From an uncultured Butyricicoccus sp. (GTDB taxonomy: Bacteria; Bacillota; Clostridia; Oscillospirales; Butyricicoccaceae), in contig CAUEJN010000079.1 of the NCBI GenBank assembly GCA_959018045.1, positions 1 through 5,612 on the forward strand: a DNA stretch of 5,612 nt. Reading direction: 5' to 3'. Below are positions 1 to 4,758 of the stretch, in pieces. Both the position numbers and the translations under genes were made by a program. The notes beneath the pieces are model-generated. The model was not told the DNA's origin. It saw nothing but the letters and a program-made list of their open reading frames with translations, and made no database searches. Position 1 is the stretch's first letter, and each line of letters starts with the position of its first letter.

Positions 1-125
1 ACCGCTTCGAGGCAGACGGCCCGGTGGAAAACGGATTTGCCTGCTGCCCGTACTGCGGCAAGGTAATCAACTGGATCTGCGCGGAGGCCGTGCTGGACGA
101 GGAGGACGACGATGAACCTACGTGA
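1..125 (+). CDS. C-terminal fragment of a small CxxC (zinc-ribbon-like) protein
   Basis: The gene enters from the left edge; the first whole codon is at position 3 and the TGA stop is at 123-125. The visible end reads RFEADGPVENGFACCPYCGK, then VINWICAEAV and an acidic tail DEEDDDEPT. The CCPYCGK motif followed by hydrophobic residues is the usual half-site of a zinc ribbon or rubredoxin-like knuckle, and a further Cys lies in WIC. Such short CPYCGK proteins are common in phages and conjugative elements of Firmicutes, where their function is generally unknown. The acidic tail codons also supply a GAGGAGG Shine-Dalgarno for the next start at 112, so the genes overlap by 14 nt and are probably coupled. 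Codon use is GC-rich, as in the neighbours. The start and full length are outside the window. Confidence 0.7.
   Translation, partial: RFEADGPVENGFACCPYCGKVINWICAEAVLDEEDDDEPT
99..105 (+). promoter_or_regulatory. Ribosome binding site for the ATG at 112
   Basis: GAGGAGG sits 6 nt before ATG 112, inside the coding sequence of the upstream Cys protein. It favours ATG 112 over the alternative GTG at 122, which overlaps the upstream stop as GTGA but would be about 16 nt from this site. Confidence 0.5.
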
Positions 126-287
126 AGTTGTGCGAACGCTGCGCTTTGAGCGCCGCCGCGTGCTGGCGATGAGCCGGGGTGCGACCCGGTATTCGCGAAA
201 GACTATGAGCGCACCGCCCGCGCGCTCGGCATCGCAGCGTCGATCGTCGAGAAGTTCGCGGGGACGCACCGAAGAAAGGACAAATGA
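112..287 (+). pseudogene. Small gene with an apparent frame change (frameshifted or frameshift-translated)
   Basis: No single frame gives a convincing protein here. From ATG 112, behind a good ribosome binding site, one frame reads MNLREVVRTLRFERRRVLAM and then degenerates into an Arg/Ser-rich string. From about 168, the frame one base back reads DEPGCDPVFAKDYERTARAL, then GIAASIVEKFAGTHRRKDK, and stops at TGA 285-287. That second half has GC-rich third positions and looks like a normal helical protein. Its stop is 1 nt before the next ATG (289), which is the gene packing seen elsewhere here. Joining the two gives a basic protein of about 58 residues. A second possibility is GTG 122 in the third frame (VKLCERCALSAAACWR, stop 170-172), which would need a +1 shift at CGA-TGA. 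A one-base indel, a sequencing error or programmed frameshifting all fit. The family is not recognised. Confidence 0.5.
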
Positions 288-288
288 A

Positions 289-555
289 ATGAATAAGAAA
301 ATTCGCATCTGCATTGAAATCCAAGGCCTTGTCGAGGACGAAAACGGAAATCCGTGCCCCGGCGGCTTGTGCCTGACACTCGGCGAGGATACCGACCCGG
401 AGCCGACAGCGGCAGAATATGCAGAGCTGATGGAACAGGTCAGCGTTGAAGCGGTGCTGAAGGCCTCTATGCTTGACGGGCTTTATACCGCCGCAGACTG
501 CCGACTGATCCCGCCGGAGGAGTATGACCGGAAGTATGGGGAGGACGAGCCATGA
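289..555 (+). CDS. Small acidic protein of unknown function, coupled to parA
   Basis: This 88-residue protein starts MNKKIRICIEIQG and ends DRKYGEDEP. The ATG at 289 is chosen because an AAAGGA ribosome binding site (275-280) lies 8 nt upstream and a basic beta-strand-like N-terminus follows. The frame is open further left to 112, but that stretch reads as low-complexity Arg/Ser and its real coding signal is in another frame. Residues 23-28 form a C-P-G-G-L-C turn with two cysteines. The rest is acidic and probably mixed beta/alpha (AAEYAELMEQVSVEAVLKAS), with no signal peptide or membrane segment. The stop overlaps the parA start as ATGA (552-555), so it is probably translated together with parA. 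I do not recognise the family; the position suggests an accessory protein of the partition or replication module. Confidence 0.7.
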   Translation: MNKKIRICIEIQGLVEDENGNPCPGGLCLTLGEDTDPEPTAAEYAELMEQVSVEAVLKASMLDGLYTAADCRLIPPEEYDRKYGEDEP

Positions 556-1355
556 AAACCATCAGCATCGTCAACCTGAAGGGCGGCGTCGGCAAGACCG
601 TGACCGCCGTCAACCTCGCGGCGATCCTCGCGACCGAGTACGCGCAGCGTGTGCTGCTGATCGACGCGGACCATCAGGGCAACAGCTCCAAGTTTTACCG
701 CATCCCTGCCGAGCCGGGGAGCCTCGCCGACCTGTTTGAGGGCACGGTGATGTGCTACACGGATATTGTCCAGCCGACGATCTACCGCGGGCTGGACGTG
801 ATCCCAGCAGACATGTCGCTGGCGGCGCTCGAGCTGGACGGCCAGCTGCCGGAGGATGTGCACGGCGGCCTGCCGCGCGACCGCGCGCTGCGGGCGCTCA
901 CCGACCTGCGCGACGCAGTGATCGAGGATGACGCCTATGATTTTATCGTCATCGACTGCCCGCCTGCGTTTTCCATCGCGTCCATCAGTGCGATCGCGGC
1001 GAGCACGGACATCGTGATCCCGCTCATGCCGGGGCAGTTTGAGATCGACGGCATGGCCGAGCTGATCCAGCAGATCGACGGCGTGCGCCGGACAAACCCC
1101 GCGGTGCGGATCGCGGGCATCCTTTGCACGATGACCTACCGCGATGAGATGGTGGACGAGGTGATCCGCTGGCTGCGGGAGCACAGCCCGGTGCCGGTGT
1201 TCGACAAGCAGATCCGCTGGTCCAAGCCGATGGGGCGCGCAGTGATGGCACATGAGCCGGTTTGCGAGTGGTCGCCGACCTCGGGCGCGGCGCGGGACTA
1301 CCGCGCGTGGGTGCGCGAATACTTAGGAGGTGTGCTCGATGGCGAAAACTCTTAA
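552..1355 (+). CDS. parA: ParA/Soj-family partition ATPase
   Basis: This 267-residue P-loop ATPase is of the deviant Walker A (MinD/ParA) type. With ParB bound to a centromere it would drive segregation of the replicon over the nucleoid. The N-terminus MKTISIVNLKGGVGKT carries the deviant Walker A motif at residues 10-16, including signature Lys10 and P-loop Lys15. The A' motif is LLIDADHQGN at 35-44, with His41 where most family members have Pro. The Walker B-like strand is FIVIDCPP with Asp135. Length and a start directly at the P-loop match the Soj/type Ib group, which lacks the N-terminal helix-turn-helix of P1/F-type ParA, so autorepression through that domain is not expected. GGGGAGG (538-544) lies 7 nt before the ATG. 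The gene overlaps the preceding stop by ATGA and the following parB-like gene by 17 nt, so the three form one translational unit. The family call is very secure. Confidence 0.95.
   Translation: MKTISIVNLKGGVGKTVTAVNLAAILATEYAQRVLLIDADHQGNSSKFYRIPAEPGSLADLFEGTVMCYTDIVQPTIYRGLDVIPADMSLAALELDGQLPEDVHGGLPRDRALRALTDLRDAVIEDDAYDFIVIDCPPAFSIASISAIAASTDIVIPLMPGQFEIDGMAELIQQIDGVRRTNPAVRIAGILCTMTYRDEMVDEVIRWLREHSPVPVFDKQIRWSKPMGRAVMAHEPVCEWSPTSGAARDYRAWVREYLGGVLDGENS
1325..1330 (+). promoter_or_regulatory. Ribosome binding site setting the parB-like start
   Basis: A perfect AGGAGG inside the 3' end of parA sits 8 nt before ATG 1339. It decides the start: the in-frame GTG at 1330 overlaps this site and cannot be served by it. 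Confidence 0.8.
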
Positions 1356-3105
1356 TGTCGGTAAGATTTTGAGCGCATCCGTGTCCAACTTGAACACGCC
1401 ATCCATGCAAATTGTTGAAATCCAACTGGACAAGCTGCTCGACAATGAGGGGAACTTTTTCAGGGTCGAAGATGTGCAGGAGCTGGCGGACGACATCGCA
1501 ATGCGCGGGCTGGAGAACCCGCTGACCGTGTGCGAGGCAGAAAACGGCTATTACCGCATTGTCGCCGGGCACCGCCGCCGCAAGGCATTGGAGCAGATCG
1601 GCAAGACCAGCGCGCCGTGCATTATCAAGACCTATGCGGACGCGGACAGCGAGGAGGTCGCGCTGATCCAGTCCAACCTGACCGCGCGCGAGCTGACCTA
1701 CTACGAGAAAATGCTCGCTGTGGTGCGGCTGGAGGAAGCGCTGCGCCGGATGAAGGAAAACGGCGTGGAGCTGCCGGGCCGGCTGCGCGACCACCTCGCG
1801 GAAAAGTCGGGCGAAAGCGCGTCCGCCGTCCACCGCATGACGTACATCTACAAGCACCTGTCGCCGGAGCTGCTGGAGGGGCTTCGGCAGGAGAAAATCA
1901 ACGAGTCGGTCGCCTATGAGCTGGCAAACAGTCCGGAGTCAGTACAGACGGAGTTCGAGCAGCAGCTGGCGCGCGGCGAGACATTCCGCGCGCAGGACGT
2001 AAAAAAGTTGCGGGATAAACCGTCGGTGGATGATGCGACGCTGGATGCGTTCCTGCTGGAGCATATCGTGCGCGGCAATGATGCCGAGCTGTACCGCGTG
2101 CTTCACGACAACAATGATCCAGCTATTATGCTGGTACACCCGGTAAAGCAGGCGCTGCACTTTTGGGGCAGTTCCGGGCACTGGGGCGATGATGTTAAAT
2201 ATGATATAGACGGCAAAGAAATCCGTATCAGTAAGCCGTTCCGTGCGGTGCTGTCCTGGTCGCAGATCGTCAGCCGCTTGCGCGATATGGTGCGGGACGG
2301 GAAGATCGTACCCGGCGAGGAGCCGGAACCAACGCCCGAGGAGCAGGCCGTGCAGGAATTCGCCGAAGGTATACAGGAGGCCGTGCAGGATTCGCAGCCC
2401 GCAGCACCATCCATCCCGGAAAAGGATTTTAAGATGCTCGATAAGATTATCGCAGCGGGCAAGGAGACCCGCCTGCCATGCGCGGCGTGGTTCACGTCTG
2501 ATGTCCGGCCGCCGGACGGTGCGCGCATCATTGTGCAGGATGAGGACGGGTTTTGCGATGATGGGCAATTCCTCGGCGGTGAGCTCGATGATTCGGTTGT
2601 ATCATGGGACGAGGTCGTCCGCTGGACACTCCACCCGAATGACGAGGCGTACACCGCGCCAGAGCCGGAACCTACGCCCGAGGAACAGGCCGTGCAGGAG
2701 TTTGCCGACGGTATGCAGAAGGCGGTAAGCGAATCACCGTTGAATCATGCCTGCTGTACCGGGTTTAGTCCGAGCGGCCATTGTGGCGCGGCGCACTATT
2801 GCGACAAGCCGTATTCCTGCTGCTCGCAATGCAATGAGGATTGCAACCTTCGGTGCGGTTTCCTGCCGAAGGAGCGTATCACAGTGAATAAAGTCTGGCA
2901 CCCGTACCCGGCGGAAAAGCCGGACGAGGGGCAGACGGTGCTGGCGCTAAGCCATAGCAAATACAACCGGGACAACTACGCTGCATACATCTTCCGCGCG
3001 GGCGGCTGGTATCTCCCGGAGCTGCCGGAGGATGGTCTGGTTACGCCGGATGTGCGCTGGTGGTCGGCGGAGCTGGCACCGACAGGAAGTGTGAGCGGCG
3101 AATGA
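1339..3105 (+). CDS. parB: ParB-like partition protein with a long composite C-terminal extension
   Basis: This 588-residue protein is roughly twice the usual ParB/Spo0J length. Residues about 20-120 are the ParB nuclease-fold/CTPase domain: GLENPLTV (57-64), the VAGHRRRKA box (75-83, equivalent to the G-E/H-R-R-x-R/K-A motif) and NLTAREL (113-119). A KorB-like helix-turn-helix follows at about 152-200 (LAEKSGESASAVHRMTYIYK, then SVAYELANSP). Residues 220-325 form an extra domain I cannot name. Next come repeat 1 (328-349), a DUF551-like module (384-433, W-x-P-P-x-G pattern with late Trp), repeat 2 (442-463), a nine-Cys cluster (472, 473, 482, 488, 494, 495, 498, 502, 506) and a second DUF551-like module (520-581). 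Known ParBs bind parS, slide using CTP and activate ParA. The tail is not needed for that and may bind metal or a partner protein. ATG 1339 is set by the AGGAGG at 1325. The stop overlaps the next ATG. No in-frame break is seen. Confidence 0.88.
   Translation: MAKTLNVGKILSASVSNLNTPSMQIVEIQLDKLLDNEGNFFRVEDVQELADDIAMRGLENPLTVCEAENGYYRIVAGHRRRKALEQIGKTSAPCIIKTYADADSEEVALIQSNLTARELTYYEKMLAVVRLEEALRRMKENGVELPGRLRDHLAEKSGESASAVHRMTYIYKHLSPELLEGLRQEKINESVAYELANSPESVQTEFEQQLARGETFRAQDVKKLRDKPSVDDATLDAFLLEHIVRGNDAELYRVLHDNNDPAIMLVHPVKQALHFWGSSGHWGDDVKYDIDGKEIRISKPFRAVLSWSQIVSRLRDMVRDGKIVPGEEPEPTPEEQAVQEFAEGIQEAVQDSQPAAPSIPEKDFKMLDKIIAAGKETRLPCAAWFTSDVRPPDGARIIVQDEDGFCDDGQFLGGELDDSVVSWDEVVRWTLHPNDEAYTAPEPEPTPEEQAVQEFADGMQKAVSESPLNHACCTGFSPSGHCGAAHYCDKPYSCCSQCNEDCNLRCGFLPKERITVNKVWHPYPAEKPDEGQTVLALSHSKYNRDNYAAYIFRAGGWYLPELPEDGLVTPDVRWWSAELAPTGSVSGE
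2320..2385 (+). repeat. Internal 22-residue repeat, copy 1, in the ParB-like protein
   Basis: This copy encodes EPEPTPEEQAVQEFAEG followed by IQEAV (residues 328-349). It matches copy 2 at 2662-2727 in 19 of 22 residues, with several synonymous differences, so the duplication is not brand new. The Pro/Glu start reads as a flexible linker and the rest as an amphipathic helix. The copies precede the first and second DUF551-like modules. Confidence 0.85.
2662..2727 (+). repeat. Internal 22-residue repeat, copy 2, in the ParB-like protein
   Basis: This copy encodes EPEPTPEEQAVQEFADG followed by MQKAV (residues 442-463), the partner of copy 1 at 2320-2385. A nine-Cys cluster directly follows it, before the second DUF551-like module, which breaks the otherwise regular linker-module tandem. 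Confidence 0.85.
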
Positions 3106-3425
3106 AGCTGACCGACTGCACAAAGGCCGACCTGATATGGGTCATTAAGCGCATGTGCCAGCTCAATCTATCCGATCGGGAGCTGCGTACCGCCTTGCGC
3201 GACTTGGAATATTACAAAGAGTGGGAGCAGACTGGCAAAGCGCAGCAGCAGTTAGAAATCCAGCGCGCTGCAACCAACCGGTATATCGAGATACTACGAG
3301 CCTATGAGGGCAAGCCGATCACGGCTGTCCCGATGGCTGTGCTGGAGGAGGCAGACGCCGCCTTAGCGGAGGCGAGAGCGGCAGATCGAAAATGGCGGAA
3401 GCTGATGGGAGTGAAGATGAAATGA
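3102..3425 (+). CDS. Small helical (coiled-coil-like) protein of unknown function
   Basis: This 107-residue protein starts MKLTDCTKADLIWVIKRMC and ends KWRKLMGVKMK. The start at 3102 is chosen because it makes the ATGA overlap with the ParB-like stop (3103-3105); an in-frame ATG at 3060 would run 46 nt into that gene with no ribosome binding site. No strong Shine-Dalgarno precedes 3102 (the nearest AGGA is about 14 nt away), so it probably depends on coupling. The sequence is almost all helix-forming and heptad-like (LRTALRDLEYYKEWEQTGKA and LEEADAALAEARAADRKW), rich in Lys, Arg and Glu, with no membrane segment and only two Cys. The opening resembles short uncharacterised proteins I associate with clostridial phages and integrative elements. 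No function can be assigned. Confidence 0.72.
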   Translation: MKLTDCTKADLIWVIKRMCQLNLSDRELRTALRDLEYYKEWEQTGKAQQQLEIQRAATNRYIEILRAYEGKPITAVPMAVLEEADAALAEARAADRKWRKLMGVKMK

Positions 3426-3805
3426 ATATGCCAACCAAAGATCTGATATCTAAATTACGATCGCTGAAAATCCAGACCGGCAGTATTGCCTGCTTCGGCT
3501 GCGGCTATGAGCATAACTGCGGCATCAATGGGTGCCGGTTGATAAGAGAAGCCGCAGATCGGATTGAAAACTTAAATAATTTTCTGGACGGGCAATGCGG
3601 CATATTGCTTGCCAAAAACGGCGCGCTGATGACGGCCATGCAGGCGATCAACAACGCCGCCGTGGGCTTTGTCGAGGGCGGCCCGTATCATGACGGTGAA
3701 GCGACGGCGGCGCTGTTTGCCCAAGCGGTATATGAGCTGTCAGGCGAATTTTTGACCGCGCCGCCTGACCGCCGCCCGCCGGAGGGAGAGGAGGGAGAAG
3801 CATGA
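3422..3805 (+). CDS. Small zinc-knuckle-type protein of unknown function
   Basis: This 127-residue protein starts MNMPTKDLISKLRSLKIQ. The ATG at 3422 overlaps the previous stop as ATGA, with GGAG (3408-3411) about 10 nt upstream; Met3 (3428) is a possible alternative. Residues 24-38 read C-F-G-C-G-Y-E-H-N-C-G-I-N-G-C, a C-x2-C-x5-C-x4-C set suited to one zinc ion. The helix LIREAADRIENLNNFL follows. This Cys-knuckle plus LIxEAADxIExL arrangement is one I associate with uncharacterised phage and mobile-element proteins of Firmicutes. The C-terminal half is helical and ends in a PPEGEEGEA tail. The codons of that tail also carry the purine-rich ribosome binding site of the next gene and are repeated at the next junction (4148-4168). 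The role is unknown; nucleic-acid or protein binding is a guess from the Cys motif. Confidence 0.75.
   Translation: MNMPTKDLISKLRSLKIQTGSIACFGCGYEHNCGINGCRLIREAADRIENLNNFLDGQCGILLAKNGALMTAMQAINNAAVGFVEGGPYHDGEATAALFAQAVYELSGEFLTAPPDRRPPEGEEGEA
3774..3794 (+). repeat. 21-nt junction repeat, copy 1 (PPEGEE tail plus ribosome binding site)
   Basis: A 21-nt stretch starting GCCCGCCGGAGG is repeated exactly at 4148-4168. In both places it encodes the C-terminal PPEGEE of one gene, and its GGAGG-type purines are the ribosome binding site for the next. Here ATG 3802 follows. Confidence 0.85.
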
Positions 3806-4182
3806 ACGAAAACGTTCAGGCCCTCTTTGAGATGGGAAAAATTAAGGCACCAACCGAGGAATTGGCAAAAAAATTTTGCCAAACGAGCAAAATGGGGGAA
3901 CACCGTTGTTCCGTAATAACACGGTTTGGGTTCTGTTGTGATTTATGTCTGGAGGACGAGCTGCTATACCTGAAATCTGTTGGAGTACACACAGTCGCGT
4001 CCTGCTGTGGACATGGGAAGCCAGAGCTTGCCTCAATTCTGACCGCTGGGGAGACCAGCAGGGAGGCCATGCAGAATATGGGCTATGAGTTGATAGGTGA
4101 TCTCTATGGGCGTGATAACTGGAGGCCGAAATCTACACTTTTATATAGCCCGCCGGAGGGAGAGGAGGACAGTAATGTCTGA
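3802..4182 (+). CDS. Small Cys-rich protein with CxxC and SCCGHG motifs, AT-richer than its neighbours
   Basis: This 126-residue protein starts MNENVQALFEMGKIKAP. The start overlaps the previous stop as ATGA and follows a long purine-rich ribosome binding site. Residues 45-49 (C-C-D-L-C) and 68-72 (C-C-G-H-G) flank LEDELLYLKSVGVHTVAS. This CDLC...D...L...G..TV.SCCGHG pattern recurs in uncharacterised phage and mobile-element proteins and looks like a split metal site using Cys45/46/49, Cys68/69 and His71. Further Cys are at 26 and 36. The first half uses visibly more A/T-ending codons and holds a perfect palindrome (3862-3882) and a second hairpin (3902-3925), which suggests separate acquisition. 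The gene ends in PPEGEEDSNV, whose codons repeat the previous junction and feed the next start; it overlaps that gene by 8 nt. The function is not known. Confidence 0.75.
   Translation: MNENVQALFEMGKIKAPTEELAKKFCQTSKMGEHRCSVITRFGFCCDLCLEDELLYLKSVGVHTVASCCGHGKPELASILTAGETSREAMQNMGYELIGDLYGRDNWRPKSTLLYSPPEGEEDSNV
3862..3882. repeat. Perfect 9-bp-arm inverted repeat inside a small CDS
   Basis: TTGGCAAAA and TTTTGCCAA are perfect reverse complements separated by AAA. They lie in codons for ELAKKFCQ of the Cys-rich gene. A/T-cored palindromes of this size are typical of operators and parS-like partition sites, but the codons alone could allow it by chance. No T-rich run follows, so it is not an obvious terminator. 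Confidence 0.6.
4148..4168 (+). repeat. 21-nt junction repeat, copy 2 (PPEGEE tail plus ribosome binding site)
   Basis: This is an exact second copy of the sequence at 3774-3794. It encodes PPEGEE near the end of the Cys-rich gene and provides GAGGAGG 6 nt before ATG 4175. The match in both protein tail and translation signal suggests the two junctions share an origin. Confidence 0.85.
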
Positions 4183-4447
4183 GTTTTTACGATGCCGGGA
4201 CTGTAAGCACGACAAAGGGAAGTGCGTCGGTTCATCCAGGCGGGGCGGTCATAAAAACTGTTTTGAACCGCGAGAGATGACCAACGCCGACCGCATCCGC
4301 TCTATGAGCGACGAGGAGCTGGCGGGGTTTATCGACAAGTGCGAAGCGGCCGGATATAACGATTCAAGCATCGCGCGAGATGAAAATAACCAGCTCATGG
4401 ACATGTTGGACTGGCTCAAGCAGCCAGCGGAGGAGGAGACATTATGA
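4175..4447 (+). CDS. Small zinc-knuckle-type protein with a TNADRIRSMSDEELA motif
   Basis: This 90-residue protein starts MSEFLRCRDCKHDKGKC. ATG 4175 follows GAGGAGG by 6 nt; an in-frame ATG at 4097 would lie far inside the upstream gene with no ribosome binding site. Cys7, Cys10, Cys17 and Cys29 form a C-x2-C-x6-C-x11-C set, plausibly one zinc site. Residues 35-50 read MTNADRIRSMSDEELA, a motif I recognise from many short uncharacterised proteins of Firmicutes phages and integrative elements, often behind such a Cys knuckle as here. The tail MLDWLKQPAEEETL also resembles that group. The gene overlaps its upstream neighbour by 8 nt and the downstream one by ATGA. It is probably cytoplasmic, with no signal peptide or membrane segment. 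The function is unknown even where the motif recurs. Confidence 0.78.
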   Translation: MSEFLRCRDCKHDKGKCVGSSRRGGHKNCFEPREMTNADRIRSMSDEELAGFIDKCEAAGYNDSSIARDENNQLMDMLDWLKQPAEEETL

Positions 4448-4656
4448 AAAGTGACTACAACTGCTGCACCCACTACCGCGAAAAGGGATACGATGACGGC
4501 TACATCATGCTGCCGATCTTCCGCGTCAAGGTCTGCCGCAACTGCGGCGAGTGTCATGCGGTGTGGAGCGCGGCGGCGAATGTCCTCTTTATGGGGCTGT
4601 TCCGGTGGTTCTGGAATGGAAAGGTGCATATCAAAGACCGGACGCATTTGGTTTGA
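4444..4656 (+). CDS. Small Cys-rich protein, last gene before the rep promoter
   Basis: This 70-residue protein starts MKSDYNCCTHYREKGYDDG and ends HIKDRTHLV. The start overlaps the preceding stop as ATGA (4444-4447), with GGAGGAGGAG ending about 4 nt upstream. Cys31, Cys34 and Cys37-His38 (VCRNCGECH) form a C-x2-C-x2-C-H knuckle; Cys7 and Cys8 may contribute. Residues 41-59 (WSAAANVLFMGLFRWFWNG) are strongly hydrophobic and aromatic and could be a short membrane-associated helix, though several polar residues make a true transmembrane segment uncertain. It is the last gene of the coupled block: the TGA at 4654-4656 overlaps the -35 box of the next promoter, so the block and rep are tightly packed yet separately promoted. 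The family is not recognised. Confidence 0.7.
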   Translation: MKSDYNCCTHYREKGYDDGYIMLPIFRVKVCRNCGECHAVWSAAANVLFMGLFRWFWNGKVHIKDRTHLV

Positions 4657-4681
4657 CAAACCTGAAAATCTCGGATATTCT
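4653..4681 (+). promoter_or_regulatory. Sigma-70/SigA-type promoter for the rep gene
   Basis: A perfect -35 box TTGACA (4653-4658) is followed by a 17-nt spacer and TATTCT (4676-4681, 4 of 6 consensus bases). The -35 overlaps the stop of the upstream gene. The predicted start near 4688 lies just before the hairpin at 4693, so the transcript would begin almost directly with that stem. GACAAACCTGAAAA in this promoter recurs with one change in the promoter at 5559-5586. Confidence 0.65.
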
Positions 4682-4692
4682 ATAAAACTATC

Positions 4693-4729
4693 AAACGGGC
4701 GGGAGGCTGCGGCCTCCCTGTGCCCGTTT
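4693..4729 (+). terminator. Large GC-rich hairpin in the rep leader (terminator, attenuator or origin/centromere site)
   Basis: AAACGGGC (4693-4700) pairs with GCCCGTTT (4722-4729), and GGGAGGC (4701-4707) with GCCTCCC (4712-4718). The loop is TGCG and a TGT bulge lies on the 3' side, giving 15 bp in all. The outer A:T pairs and three closing T's resemble an intrinsic terminator, but no longer U-tract follows, so termination may be partial. It could end the upstream operon, attenuate rep or be a replication or partition site. Confidence 0.5.
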
Positions 4730-4748
4730 CGGTGTCCGAATTGAACAC

Positions 4749-4754
4749 AGGAGG
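4749..4754 (+). promoter_or_regulatory. Ribosome binding site of rep
   Basis: AGGAGG (continuing as AGGAGGG) sits only 4 nt before ATG 4759. This is shorter than the usual spacing, but it is the only good site and supports this start. Confidence 0.7.
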
Positions 4755-4758
4755 GCAA

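Noticed and set aside
112..288. Reading the 88-aa protein from ATG 112 as one 147-aa protein
   Set aside because: The extra N-terminal part becomes low-complexity Arg/Ser, the coding signal there is in another frame, and ATG 289 has its own ribosome binding site.
1090..1100. Third copy of GACAAACC in parA
   Set aside because: It matches only the first 9 bases of the promoter element, lacks GAAAA and a -10 box, and lies in a conserved coding region.
483..1253. Long minus-strand open frame across parA (256 codons)
   Set aside because: It is antisense to a secure ParA, is His/Arg/Asp-rich like a shadow of GC-rich codons, and has no motif or ribosome binding site.
1330..1338. GTG start 9 nt upstream for the ParB-like protein
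   Set aside because: The GTG overlaps the AGGAGG, whereas ATG 1339 has ideal 8-nt spacing.
1024..1857. Minus-strand open frame across the parA/parB junction (277 codons)
   Set aside because: It overlaps two real genes and shows the biased composition of an antisense shadow, ending in Pro/Arg/Ser repeats.
1939..2654. Minus-strand open frames opposite the ParB-like gene
   Set aside because: They lie against a continuous + strand gene with clear domains and have no supporting signals.
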